Source: a virus. From it: a stretch of DNA of 47,357 nucleotides. Under the pieces are notes generated by a model that ran no database searches, was not told where the DNA came from, and saw nothing but the letters and a program-made list of their open reading frames with translations. The stretch lies in the IMG/VR virus record IMGVR_UViG_3300025108_000093, positions 1 to 47,357 of that record. The stretch is one strand, 5' to 3'. The position numbers were made by a program, and so were the translations under genes. Shown here one piece after another: positions 27,550 to 34,790 of the stretch (position 1 is its first letter; the number at the start of each line of letters is the position of its first letter).

Positions 27550-28179
27550 TTAATGTTTTAGATATGTTATGTTTTTAATTGATTTGTCCCAGCACATTGT
27601 ACAACCATTACATTTGCCTTCGTTTTCAAATGCTCTACATGTTGCTTTATTTGTATCTGTTGAAACTGTGGATGTGTATGTGTATGCTGGCGGTTTCCCG
27701 TTTACCATTGTTCCACTTAATCTTATTATTAAATTTGATGGTATTCTTTCTTTGTAGTTTTTAATTATATTTGATTCCTTTGTTGGCAACCAATGTTTTG
27801 TTTCAGGTGTTCTTCTTGCTACCTCTATTATCTTTTTTAAATGTTCTTTATTTTGAATATCTCCACTATCAAAATGACGGAATAGTTTTGTCTTTGTTAT
27901 CTTTTTCTTATTTTGTATTACATATACCCAAGCATTAACCCAGTTTTTGTCTCCGATTAATTTTGTTCTTTTGCTTAATGCCTTTTGTACATTTGGGAAT
28001 CTGTAATTGCCTTTTCTAGCGTAACAATCCTCGCATACAGACCCTTTTATTTTAGCTAATATAGAACCTGTTTTACAGTCAAAAGCAGATAAATTAGAAC
28101 TACATGTATCTAGTTTAAGTGGATTTGCAACACCACCTATTATTTCTTCTGCTGTTTTTAATGTTTCTATTTGTATCAT
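27550..28179 (-). CDS. GP88-like cysteine-rich protein
   Basis: ATG 28179 (MIQIETLK), preceded by AAGGAG, is preferred over an upstream start at 28215; this gives 209 aa. The protein has CEDCYARKGNYRF near residue 49 and a C-terminal cysteine cluster (CRAFENEGKCNGCTMCWD). This resembles the phage 'gene product 88' family, of unknown biochemistry but with metal- or FeS-binding-like cysteines. It sits directly upstream of the primase, so a role in phage DNA metabolism is possible. The family assignment is from memory of the pattern. Confidence 0.55.
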   Translation of the reverse strand: MIQIETLKTAEEIIGGVANPLKLDTCSSNLSAFDCKTGSILAKIKGSVCEDCYARKGNYRFPNVQKALSKRTKLIGDKNWVNAWVYVIQNKKKITKTKLFRHFDSGDIQNKEHLKKIIEVARRTPETKHWLPTKESNIIKNYKERIPSNLIIRLSGTMVNGKPPAYTYTSTVSTDTNKATCRAFENEGKCNGCTMCWDKSIKNITYLKH

Positions 28180-28208
28180 TTTATTCTCCTTTTTACAAAA
28201 ACACACAG

Positions 28209-28249
28209 GAGGCACACTTGAGCTTGCTCTTTAGCTCAAAACGTGCCTC
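28209..28249. repeat. leader hairpin, possible distant member of the CTCTTT family
   Basis: GAGGCAC (28209-28215) pairs with GTGCCTC (28243-28249). Inside, TTGAGCT pairs with AGCTCAA around a TGCTCTTT loop. It lies about 30 bases before the GP88-like start. The CTCTTT loop recalls the three related hairpins at 35857, 37190 and 38168, but the rest differs. It could equally be a terminator for the upstream HTH gene. Confidence 0.5.
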
Positions 28250-28258
28250 ACATATTGT

Positions 28259-28552
28259 TTATATTTTTAGCATTGCCAGTTTAAGCATTGCATCATTTTC
28301 TGGTCCATCCCATGATGTTTTATATGATTTCTTAACTTCCCAGCTGTATTTTGGTTTGGGTTTGTATCTGTTTTGCTTTTTCTCTATTATTGGTTTCAGT
28401 TTTGTTTTGTGGGCGAGTTCAGATATTAACACTTTGCCTCTGTTTAATCTTGATACTATTGTTGAATGATTAACATTTAACTCCTTTGCTAAATCTATTG
28501 CATTTACTTTTCTATTGTTTTCTATAGTATATATTTTTCGTTTTCTAGACAT
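28259..28552 (-). CDS. small HTH DNA-binding protein
   Basis: This 97-aa, very basic protein has NAIDLAKELNVNHSTIVSRLNRG (residues 17-39), a helix-turn-helix of AsnC/MarR-like or phage-regulator pattern, followed by a Lys/Arg-rich tail. It may regulate phage or host transcription. The SD AAAGGAT precedes the ATG. The hairpin at 28209-28249 follows its stop. Confidence 0.6.
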   Translation of the reverse strand: MSRKRKIYTIENNRKVNAIDLAKELNVNHSTIVSRLNRGKVLISELAHKTKLKPIIEKKQNRYKPKPKYSWEVKKSYKTSWDGPENDAMLKLAMLKI

Positions 28553-28556
28553 TTTG

Positions 28557-28781
28557 TTATCCTTTTTCTAATAAATATTTACTTTCATCTAATAAAACAT
28601 TACCCACTCTTTCCCAACAATATTCACTTTCTTCAACTTTGGCTATGATATCACTCCATACTTCATTAGAAATACTTTGTTCTAGCCATTCTTCAACTAA
28701 ACCTTTTTCCCACCATGCTATAAGTATTTCTTCTTCTGGGTCAAATTTTTCCATTACTTTTATTAATGTTTTTATATTCAT
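28557..28781 (-). CDS. unknown acidic protein, 74 aa
   Basis: This is an acidic helical protein with several Trp (ILIAWWEKG, EYCWERVG). AGGATT immediately precedes the ATG and a stronger GGGAGG lies further up. A distant similarity in layout (WIES..., CWRLQGW) to the product of 29590-29805 suggests they may be related small proteins. No function is recognised. Confidence 0.6.
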   Translation of the reverse strand: MNIKTLIKVMEKFDPEEEILIAWWEKGLVEEWLEQSISNEVWSDIIAKVEESEYCWERVGNVLLDESKYLLEKG

Positions 28782-28785
28782 AATC

Positions 28786-29016
28786 CTATTGTCCTCCCTC
28801 TGGTATTATTTCCATTTGGGGTTCTGAAGTCCAAAATGCACCTCCGCTGTTGCCCTCGTCATCTCCACTTGCTAATATCCAACTACCGTCTGTAAATATA
28901 ATAATTGGTGTTCTTTGCCAGTGCAGTTCAATTGCCTCTTTTTCTGACATGTATTCAATTTTATCTATTATTTTACCTTTAAATATTTTAGTTGCGTCTC
29001 CACTCCAATCTCTCAT
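28786..29016 (-). CDS. unknown protein, 76 aa
   Basis: A mixed alpha/beta small protein with central TPIIIFTDGSWILASGDDEG. AAGGAG precedes the ATG and the start overlaps the upstream stop (ATGA). No family is recognised. Confidence 0.6.
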   Translation of the reverse strand: MRDWSGDATKIFKGKIIDKIEYMSEKEAIELHWQRTPIIIFTDGSWILASGDDEGNSGGAFWTSEPQMEIIPEGGQ

Positions 29017-29195
29017 AGTTCTTTCTCCTTGTTTTCATGAATTTCAAATTTTGATGGTACATATTTACTATAGTTATTTAAAACATCTTTTTGTAGTATT
29101 TGTTCCGCCTCTTCTTTAGTTTCAGCCTCAACTTCCTCTATGGATGAGTGCCAATCTAAGAAAAAACTAAATGTTTTCTTATTTGTTTTAGTCAT
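29013..29195 (-). CDS. unknown small protein, 60 aa
   Basis: Its layout is strand, then EVEAETKEEAEQILQKDV, then a charged tail. This resembles the small phage alpha/beta proteins that carry an A-x-x-x-E-E-A helix. AAGGAG precedes the ATG. It overlaps both neighbours (8 bp upstream, ATGA downstream). Confidence 0.6.
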   Translation of the reverse strand: MTKTNKKTFSFFLDWHSSIEEVEAETKEEAEQILQKDVLNNYSKYVPSKFEIHENKEKEL

Positions 29196-29367
29196 ACGTC
29201 TCCTTTATTATGTATGTATATCTAGATTCTGAATCACATTTATGACAATAACAATCGCCATCATCATAAATTACTCCACTCCATTCATAACCATTTAATG
29301 TTTGTCTTGACCATACGTTTAAACTTATATTGGCTGATTCACAATATATGCACATATACTTTTTCAT
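29188..29367 (-). CDS. small zinc-ribbon protein, 59 aa
   Basis: ATG 29367 follows AGGAG at normal spacing and opens a 59-residue frame. It has MCIYC (residues 5-9) and CYCHKC (39-44), two cysteine pairs about 33 residues apart, as in a zinc ribbon. The stop overlaps the next gene by 8 bp. It could be a small adaptor that binds nucleic acid or a host enzyme. Confidence 0.7.
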   Translation of the reverse strand: MKKYMCIYCESANISLNVWSRQTLNGYEWSGVIYDDGDCYCHKCDSESRYTYIIKETYD

Positions 29368-29376
29368 ATTATTCTC

Positions 29377-29577
29377 CTATTCTATTTGCATCATTACTTG
29401 TTCGCATTCGTTTGGTATTGCTGTACATTCATACATTGTTGGCGAATCACCAGTTCCATATGGATCTCTAGTTTCTTCACAATATTCGCATTCTTTACAA
29501 CTTGAAAAGTCTTCAAATACTTGGTCTTGTAATTCGTGTAAATATATGTAATACGATTCTCTTGCTGTTGAACTCAT
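29377..29577 (-). CDS. cysteine-rich small protein, 66 aa
   Basis: CKECEYCEE (about 27-35) with two later cysteines suggests a metal-binding knuckle. The protein is acidic overall. AAGGAG precedes the ATG. It is adjacent to the zinc-ribbon gene, so two small Cys-rich proteins are made together. No family is recognised. Confidence 0.6.
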   Translation of the reverse strand: MSSTARESYYIYLHELQDQVFEDFSSCKECEYCEETRDPYGTGDSPTMYECTAIPNECEQVMMQIE

Positions 29578-29589
29578 TTTATTTTCTCC

Positions 29590-29805
29590 TTATCCTTTAC
29601 ATATTCCTTGATTAATTAACTCTTTTGCAACTCTACCAAACCACCCTTGTAGTCTCCAACATGTGCCTTTATTTATAAGTGTCTGCCATGCTTTAATATA
29701 ATCTTCTTCTGTGTTTGATTCTATCCAGCCTTCAGCTATACCTATAGCGTTTGCCTCAATGTATCTTTCTGTTAAAGAAAGTTTTTCTTCATTATTTATT
29801 TCCAT
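29590..29805 (-). CDS. unknown small protein, 71 aa
   Basis: This helical protein contains EANAIGIAEGWIES and TCWRLQGWFGRVAKEL. The W-x-x-Q-G-W-type turn resembles small phage proteins of unknown role. AAGGAG precedes the ATG. Confidence 0.6.
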   Translation of the reverse strand: MEINNEEKLSLTERYIEANAIGIAEGWIESNTEEDYIKAWQTLINKGTCWRLQGWFGRVAKELINQGICKG

Positions 29806-29817
29806 TTTATTTTCTCC

Positions 29818-30105
29818 TTACCATGGTTGGTCGTTTTCCCAAGATTTTTTTGCTGGTGTTACTATTTTATTTATTTCTTTCTTGTTTTCAGTACCGAATG
29901 GATATGTGTTACGGTTAGTAGGTATTACTTCTATACCTTCGTCTTTAATTGTTTTTAGTACTGTGTTATATAAAACATAGACTGCTGTATATGCACAAAA
30001 TTTATCTGTTGGTTTTAATGTTTCTATTAACATTTGTACATATTCAAACGCATCTTCTAAATTGTCTTTCTCTGCGAATAAACCGACTTTTCGTACTTTT
30101 ACCAT
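29818..30105 (-). CDS. unknown small protein, 95 aa
   Basis: ATG 30105 (MVKVRKVGLFAEK), with GGAG six bases before, is preferred to the far-upstream ATG at 30231 that overlaps another gene. The product is alpha/beta with a Lys-rich C-terminal half. No family is recognised. Confidence 0.55.
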   Translation of the reverse strand: MVKVRKVGLFAEKDNLEDAFEYVQMLIETLKPTDKFCAYTAVYVLYNTVLKTIKDEGIEVIPTNRNTYPFGTENKKEINKIVTPAKKSWENDQPW

Positions 30106-30106
30106 A

Positions 30107-30358
30107 TTATTCTCCATTTTCGTTGGCTTGCCTGAAAACACAATGTACTGTAGTGTTTTTATTATTGAAAATCCATTCAAATGACGTATCATCATGTACA
30201 ATGCTTTCAAATAATGAGAGGTCATATTCATTTATGGGTATCTCTATTGTTAGTTCTTTTGGTAATTCATGACTTTCTTCTTCTACTAAATCTTCAATCA
30301 ATTTCTTGTTCAGTAGACCTAAATGCTCCATTAAACCTTTTGTTGTTTCATCACTCAT
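30107..30358 (-). CDS. unknown acidic protein, 83 aa
   Basis: An N-terminal acidic helix is followed by a strand-rich half (LTIEIPINEYDLSLFESIV). It is compact and soluble and may be an inhibitor or adaptor. The stop is one base from the next start region. No family is recognised. Confidence 0.55.
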   Translation of the reverse strand: MSDETTKGLMEHLGLLNKKLIEDLVEEESHELPKELTIEIPINEYDLSLFESIVHDDTSFEWIFNNKNTTVHCVFRQANENGE

Positions 30359-30359
30359 T

Positions 30360-30557
30360 TTATTTTCCCCCTTTCTTTATATTATGTTCCTGCGTTACAT
30401 TTATACAATGAACTTCCGTATGTAGTATAGGCTGTGAAGTGTTTACTCTTATTTCTGCTGATTCTTTTGCCTTTGTTTTAGCCTCTTTTTCATTTTCTGC
30501 ATCAACATATACCCAAGTTCCAACTGTTACGTCAACTCCTACATGATATTCTCTCAT
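30360..30557 (-). CDS. unknown small protein, 65 aa
   Basis: The pattern YHVGVDVTVGTWVYVDAENEKEAKTKA, a strand-strand-helix with A-x-N-E-x-E-A, is common in tiny phage proteins of DpnD/PcfM-like appearance. AAGGAGAGAA precedes the ATG. The start overlaps the upstream stop as ATGA. Function is unknown. Confidence 0.6.
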   Translation of the reverse strand: MREYHVGVDVTVGTWVYVDAENEKEAKTKAKESAEIRVNTSQPILHTEVHCINVTQEHNIKKGGK

Positions 30558-30832
30558 TTTATTCTCTCCTTGTCAGTTGTTATAGATGATAAATCGTGTG
30601 TCTCATGCCATCCACCTTCTTGTCTTGTGAAATTTACATGTTCCATTGATAGAATTAATGCTATATCTTCTCTATTAAGTGTTTTTAATTCAAGTTTCCA
30701 AAGCTCATTAGCTGTTGTTTTTGCATAATCGTATAAAGCCAACTCTTTTGTTGCATAGTATTTACTAAAATATAAATTGTTATGTGAGTTTTTTATTTTT
30801 TGATGTTTGTTTGTAAGTTCATAAATTACCAT
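30554..30832 (-). CDS. unknown protein, 92 aa
   Basis: ATG 30832 (MVIYELTNKH), behind AAGGAG, is preferred over 30886. The product is mostly helical with several His and Trp near the end. No family is recognised. Confidence 0.55.
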   Translation of the reverse strand: MVIYELTNKHQKIKNSHNNLYFSKYYATKELALYDYAKTTANELWKLELKTLNREDIALILSMEHVNFTRQEGGWHETHDLSSITTDKERIK

Positions 30833-30855
30833 AGTATTTCTCCTTATTGTATTGT

Positions 30856-30993
30856 TTAATAAACTTTTATGAAGTGACAACTCCATGAATCATAGTGACA
30901 ATGTATAGGTGGTAAAAATAATACCCATACTGTTATATTTATAATTAATGACACTATGATAAATAGAATTGTTTTTTTAACTGTTAAAGCCAC
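30856..30993 (-). CDS. small membrane protein with GTG start, 45 aa
   Basis: A frame from GTG 30993 to TAA 30856 fills the gap between neighbours and overlaps the end of the upstream gene. Residues about 9-28 (ILFIIVSLIINITVWVLFLP) form a single membrane segment, followed by a short tail with two Cys and two His. AGGG just before the GTG is the only ribosome site, so the start is uncertain. Confidence 0.45.
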   Translation of the reverse strand: MALTVKKTILFIIVSLIINITVWVLFLPPIHCHYDSWSCHFIKVY

Positions 30994-31421
30994 CCTGATA
31001 TTTGACATCCGTCTTCTCTGTAAAACCAATCAATATCTAATTCAGGAAACTTTTTTCTTAATATATTTACTATTCCTTCTGGTGGTGACCAAGCAGTTTC
31101 CATTATGTAGTTTATAGTTTGTTCAGTTTCATCTATTATATCTACACTACATGCATCCCATTTGGTTCCCCAATTGTTTATACACCACATATACCAATTG
31201 TCTGCTCCGTATTTATACTTTAATTGGAATGACTTTTCTTTTTGCCAGTCAGGTTTGGCGTTTTCAGAACCAGAAACAGTTCCTTCTAACTCTTCTGGTA
31301 TTGGTTTTATTTTTCTAAAGCTAAAAATATTTTCATCATTTTCTTGAACTAAATCTTTAAATGATTTAATATCTTCTTTTGTTCCATATACTGATACTTC
31401 ATTTGTACACCAATTTGGCAT
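30984..31421 (-). CDS. Api92/DUF1281-like protein
   Basis: This 145-aa protein begins MPNWCTNEVSVYG and has NWGTKWDA near residue 85, then a strand pair ending in a WFYREDG stretch. This is the recognised pattern of Api92-like (DUF1281) phage and plasmid proteins with a ferredoxin-like fold. Their function is not established. AAGGAG precedes the ATG. Confidence 0.75.
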   Translation of the reverse strand: MPNWCTNEVSVYGTKEDIKSFKDLVQENDENIFSFRKIKPIPEELEGTVSGSENAKPDWQKEKSFQLKYKYGADNWYMWCINNWGTKWDACSVDIIDETEQTINYIMETAWSPPEGIVNILRKKFPELDIDWFYREDGCQISGWL

Positions 31422-31433
31422 AATTTTCTCCTT

Positions 31434-31682
31434 TTATTCGCTAATATCTAGCATCATGTTAATTGAATCTATTTCATTACATCCTTCGCAAACACCACCG
31501 TCTACTGGTATTAACTTTTCATCGAATACTTGACTTTTATTTGTGTAAACATCAATATTGTATCCACCGTTTGAATGATCTTCTAGGTAATAAAAATATC
31601 CGTTATTCCAAAAAGCTACTTGCCTTTCATGTTTTAAAACTATTGCATGTAGATTTTTAGTTATTGGCGACATCTTTTTCAT
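31434..31682 (-). CDS. unknown small protein, 82 aa
   Basis: ATG 31682 (MKKMSPITKN), behind a long GGAGGAGGG, is chosen over upstream ATGs. The product is strand-rich with aromatic residues and a CEGC pair near the end. It overlaps the upstream gene by 26 bp. No family is recognised. Confidence 0.55.
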   Translation of the reverse strand: MKKMSPITKNLHAIVLKHERQVAFWNNGYFYYLEDHSNGGYNIDVYTNKSQVFDEKLIPVDGGVCEGCNEIDSINMMLDISE

Positions 31683-31947
31683 TTTGCCCTCCTCCTTTGG
31701 GTAGTCTCGCATTTGAATACCATTTAGCACCCTCTACAAATCCCAGAGTTGACATTCTGTATCTTAAGGTTTCTAATTTTTGTATATCTGATAGCCACAA
31801 GTCATTGCATTCACTCATTGTATTTAGTATGTCTCGTAAATCATTGTAGCTTTTTAGTAGGTCACTATAATTATTTCCGCACATTTCTATACTTACTTTT
31901 TCATTTTTCTTGTATTTGACTTTTGTTTCTTTATTTGAATTTTTCAT
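31657..31947 (-). CDS. unknown protein, 96 aa
   Basis: The second of two adjacent ATGs (31947) is five bases from AAGGAG and is preferred; the longer frame reaches 32010. It is a basic N-terminus followed by a helical region, possibly coiled (LLKSYNDLRDILNTMSECND). No family is recognised. Confidence 0.5.
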   Translation of the reverse strand: MKNSNKETKVKYKKNEKVSIEMCGNNYSDLLKSYNDLRDILNTMSECNDLWLSDIQKLETLRYRMSTLGFVEGAKWYSNARLPKGGGQNEKDVANN

Positions 31948-32296
31948 CATATCTCCTTTGTAATGTGTTATATGTATCACTGTCTGCCTCATTGAGCAAT
32001 AACTCTGCATCTTTTAGGTCACGAATGTATGTTACTAGTTCATCTCTACCTACATCTATATCGGTGCGTCCATATATTGTTTCGATAATTTCTTCAAGGT
32101 AATTCTCTAAATTATCAACCTCATCAAGAGCTTGTTCCAACTCTCCTTGCTCTTCTTCAAGAGAATTCTTGAGTTCATCTACTTCTTCTTGTAATTCTCT
32201 TATTACCTCTCCTTTACTTTCATGACAAGAACTTAAAGCAGTGCGTAATTTATCAATTTCTGCATACATTCTTTTAAATTCATTATGTATTGTCAT
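31931..32296 (-). CDS. coiled-coil protein, 121 aa
   Basis: Residues about 28-72 are a continuous Glu/Leu-rich heptad-like helix (VIRELQEEVDELKNSLEEEQ and on), with a short domain after it. Such proteins are often dimeric scaffolds or inhibitors. The start overlaps the stop of the 40-aa gene upstream as ATGA. Confidence 0.6.
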   Translation of the reverse strand: MTIHNEFKRMYAEIDKLRTALSSCHESKGEVIRELQEEVDELKNSLEEEQGELEQALDEVDNLENYLEEIIETIYGRTDIDVGRDELVTYIRDLKDAELLLNEADSDTYNTLQRRYDEKFK

Positions 32297-32415
32297 TTTA
32301 TTACTCCTTTTATTATCTTTAATATTTTTGTTAACCAGTTAGTTTTTTGAGGTCTAGGTTTCTTTGGTTCTTCAATACCTAGACCATCTTCTGAAGTCCA
32401 TTTTGCTTTATTCAC
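32293..32415 (-). CDS. small protein with GTG start, 40 aa
   Basis: The frame runs from GTG 32415 to TGA 32293. GGAG lies seven bases before the GTG inside the upstream gene, and the stop overlaps the next ATG as ATGA. The product is Lys/Pro-rich with a basic amphipathic C-terminus (WLTKILKIIKGVIK) that could bind membrane or nucleic acid. Confidence 0.6.
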   Translation of the reverse strand: MNKAKWTSEDGLGIEEPKKPRPQKTNWLTKILKIIKGVIK

Positions 32416-32704
32416 CAAGGTACTCCATTGCCTCTTTGAGTTCCTCATACTGCTCCTGGTCTAACCAATCTACGCTGAATTGATAATTTTCCCATTGGTG
32501 AGAGAACCTTACCACATTGTCTTCATCAAAAAGTAATGTGTATCCTATGTGGTCATCAGCACATGCCTCTATAAAGTCTAACGCACATATGAAACCTTCA
32601 GTATATCCATGAAAGAAACCCATTACAAAGTTTCGTTGATTTTCTTGCCAGCTTGATGCATTTCCAATCACGCTGTAGCACATTGGTACTGTTCCCTCTT
32701 TCAT
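32408..32704 (-). CDS. unknown protein, 98 aa
   Basis: This is a compact, acidic protein with many aromatic residues (QWENYQFSVDWLDQEQY). AAGGAG precedes the ATG. It is coupled to the neighbouring short gene. No family is recognised. Confidence 0.6.
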   Translation of the reverse strand: MKEGTVPMCYSVIGNASSWQENQRNFVMGFFHGYTEGFICALDFIEACADDHIGYTLLFDEDNVVRFSHQWENYQFSVDWLDQEQYEELKEAMEYLGE

Positions 32705-32705
32705 A

Positions 32706-32957
32706 TTACTTCTCCTTATCTATTCTGTAATATTTTTGTATGAATTCAATTAATCTATTAGCGTCATGAGTTGATATAAAATCCCACTTTTTTAGTTCTT
32801 CATCCCAATCTGGTGTTGTTTCTAATACAATTCCTTTTTCTGAGCCATTTGCCCAAAAATCTATAAACCAATCTTTTGAGTCTAACACCATATGTGATAA
32901 ATCCCATAGTTCATATACATCTGCCTTTATACCTTCTGTTGATATTATTAATTTCAT
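32706..32957 (-). CDS. unknown small protein, 83 aa
   Basis: An alpha/beta protein with an N-terminal strand (MKLIISTEGIKADVYELWD) and a C-terminal helix. AAGGAG precedes the ATG and the stop is one base from the next start. No family is recognised. Confidence 0.6.
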   Translation of the reverse strand: MKLIISTEGIKADVYELWDLSHMVLDSKDWFIDFWANGSEKGIVLETTPDWDEELKKWDFISTHDANRLIEFIQKYYRIDKEK

Positions 32958-32969
32958 ATTGTTCTCCTT

Positions 32970-33308
32970 TTATATTTTTGTTATTTTATTTTCTATTTCA
33001 TTTAGTTCATTTTTTGCATTTGTTTTTAACATCTGTCTATTCAACCATTTTTTACCTCTTAACTCTGGTCTGTGTTGTTGTATTTTTCTTCCACATCTGC
33101 TAACTGATTCATGTTTAGGCATATTAGTATTCTTTGCTATATGTATTAGCAAATCCAACCCTGATTGCTCTTTAGTATCAAATTCTAAACTTTTAAGCCT
33201 ATCCAACCATACATGTGCTAATAAGGCTCTTGAATCATCTCTTAAATATGGTTTTTCTGTATATAGTCTTGTGACTAAATCTGTTATTGATAACATATCT
33301 TTTTTCAT
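32970..33308 (-). CDS. unknown basic protein, 112 aa
   Basis: A helical, basic protein with SVSRCGRKIQQHRPELRG near residues 68-85. This motif block is familiar from small phage proteins of unknown function, often near replication genes; nucleic-acid binding is possible. The SD AGGAG precedes the ATG. Confidence 0.6.
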   Translation of the reverse strand: MKKDMLSITDLVTRLYTEKPYLRDDSRALLAHVWLDRLKSLEFDTKEQSGLDLLIHIAKNTNMPKHESVSRCGRKIQQHRPELRGKKWLNRQMLKTNAKNELNEIENKITKI

Positions 33309-33317
33309 TTTGTTCTC

Positions 33318-33659
33318 CTATTCGTAGTCTTTCCATACATTGAATTCTCTTGCTGATACTGTTAATGTTTCACAATCAATTACATAAGTTCCATTATCAA
33401 TATTATCGAAGTCTAATTCTTTTACTAATCCTACTCCTAATGATAAATTTCCATCTATATAATCATGGATAACACCTATTAACCTTGCTTTTGCATATAC
33501 AATATCACCCATTCTTGATCCCATTCTTTCTCTTGCTTTTCTTAAAAAATGTTCAACTTGTCCAGCAGAACCGTTCCAATGAAGATATATCCCTACTTCA
33601 TCTTCGTTAAAACCTTCTTTAATGTTATTTCTTAAACATAATACTGCTCTATTACCCAT
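33318..33659 (-). CDS. conserved phage hypothetical protein, 113 aa
   Basis: It begins MGNRAVLCL and has VGIYLHWNGSAGQVE near residues 22-36, a pattern seen in small conserved phage proteins without known role. It is alpha/beta and soluble. AAGGAG precedes the ATG. Confidence 0.6.
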   Translation of the reverse strand: MGNRAVLCLRNNIKEGFNEDEVGIYLHWNGSAGQVEHFLRKARERMGSRMGDIVYAKARLIGVIHDYIDGNLSLGVGLVKELDFDNIDNGTYVIDCETLTVSAREFNVWKDYE

Positions 33660-33790
33660 GTTTTTCTCCTTATTAAATAATTAAAAGGGCACTTTTGTTA
33701 ATGTCTTACCCAGGACATTTCACACAACAAAGGTTCATTAACCGACAATTTCCCCTTCAACCCTTTTACGGTTGGGTTAGGTTGTGTTTA
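33660..33790. other. non-coding stretch with nested inverted repeats
   Basis: No gene is seen. AATGTC (33700) pairs with GACATT (33714). ACACAAC (33722-33728) pairs with GTTGTGT (33781-33787) and encloses AACCC (33759) with GGGTT (33774). In the leftward transcript this would form a folded leader for the 33659 gene. Confidence 0.55.
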
Positions 33791-34051
33791 CTATCTTTTT
33801 AGTTTGTTTTTGTTTAGGTTATATTCAATCTTTTCTTTAACATTTGTCCAATAATCATATACGTTTTGAAAGTCCCTTATTGCTTGTGTTTCTTCAGGAA
33901 AACCTTTGTATAATTTAGCTTGATTAGTTAGGTCTGCGTGTGATATGCAGTCTGCCAATATCTTTTGAAACCCTCCTAATCTTCTGTATTGCCAATCGTA
34001 AACAAATCTTTCACCCCTTGTTGTCTTACAGTCCTTCGTATTCGTATCCAT
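33791..34051 (-). CDS. unknown protein, 86 aa
   Basis: A basic helical protein whose start overlaps the preceding gene by 26 bp. The N-terminus is polar (DTNTKDCKTTRGERF) and the C-terminus Lys/Asn-rich. No family is recognised. Confidence 0.55.
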   Translation of the reverse strand: MDTNTKDCKTTRGERFVYDWQYRRLGGFQKILADCISHADLTNQAKLYKGFPEETQAIRDFQNVYDYWTNVKEKIEYNLNKNKLKR

Positions 34052-34364
34052 CTTTGTCCTCCTCTATTTCTTTTATTTCTTGTTTAATCAATTCATATTC
34101 ACATATTTTGTAGATATCTTTTGCATCTTCTTTGACTTTTGCAGTTTTATCTACTGCTGTTAAAAATAGAATGTCAGTTAGGTTTTGTTCCATATAACTC
34201 CGCACCTTTTGTATTTGTTCTTTACTGCATTTTTGAAGTTCTATGTCTGCTTTTATTTGGTTTTCTATTACATTACTTAATGCTCTTGGCATAATACTTC
34301 TAAATCTGCCATATGTATCGTTTACATCTTTTTGTATTTTTTCTATTAATTTTCTATTTTTCAT
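34026..34364 (-). CDS. unknown helical protein, 112 aa
   Basis: An all-helical, charged protein ending in an acidic run (EEDKDGYEYEGL). AGGAG precedes the ATG. No motif is recognised. Confidence 0.55.
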   Translation of the reverse strand: MKNRKLIEKIQKDVNDTYGRFRSIMPRALSNVIENQIKADIELQKCSKEQIQKVRSYMEQNLTDILFLTAVDKTAKVKEDAKDIYKICEYELIKQEIKEIEEDKDGYEYEGL

Positions 34365-34373
34365 TTGATTCTC

Positions 34374-34565
34374 CTAGTTTATTAGTAGTAACATTACTAT
34401 TATCCAAATTGTAGTAATGGTTATTGCATATGGTTGTTTAACATTTCTATGTGAAGGCTTTCTTCCTACTTTAAAACACCTTATGTTTAATACTATTGTT
34501 GTTAATAATAATGCGATTACAATTATTACTATGGTTGAGTGCATTGTAATATATATGTTTGACAT
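34374..34565 (-). CDS. two-pass small membrane protein, 63 aa
   Basis: ATG 34565 (MSNIYITM), behind AAGGAGG, is preferred to 34589. Two hydrophobic segments (about 8-27 and 46-62) flank a basic loop (CFKVGRKPSHRN), predicting both ends on the periplasmic side. It may act on the host envelope, for example in superinfection exclusion. Confidence 0.65.
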   Translation of the reverse strand: MSNIYITMHSTIVIIVIALLLTTIVLNIRCFKVGRKPSHRNVKQPYAITITTIWIIVMLLLIN

Positions 34566-34579
34566 TTCATTCCTCCTTA

Positions 34580-34789
34580 TTATGGACAAAATTGTAATCT
34601 AGAACGTTCTTCTTTTATATTGTCAATGTTAAAATCACCACCCTCTAAATTCCCATCGAATTCTGCTATTTCCATCGCAGTATTCTCTAGTTTTTCTTTT
34701 GAAAGTGGCACTTCGCTTGTTATTTTTAATGTTTCATATTTGTAGTAAGATTGAGAAACATCAACCTCATATGTATAAATTTCTCTCAT
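34580..34789 (-). CDS. unknown acidic protein, 69 aa
   Basis: Strand-rich first half (YTYEVDVSQSYYKYETLKIT), acidic second half. AAGGA precedes the ATG. It overlaps the previous reading frame only in the discarded long start of that gene. No family is recognised. Confidence 0.55.
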   Translation of the reverse strand: MREIYTYEVDVSQSYYKYETLKITSEVPLSKEKLENTAMEIAEFDGNLEGGDFNIDNIKEERSRLQFCP

Positions 34790-34790
34790 A

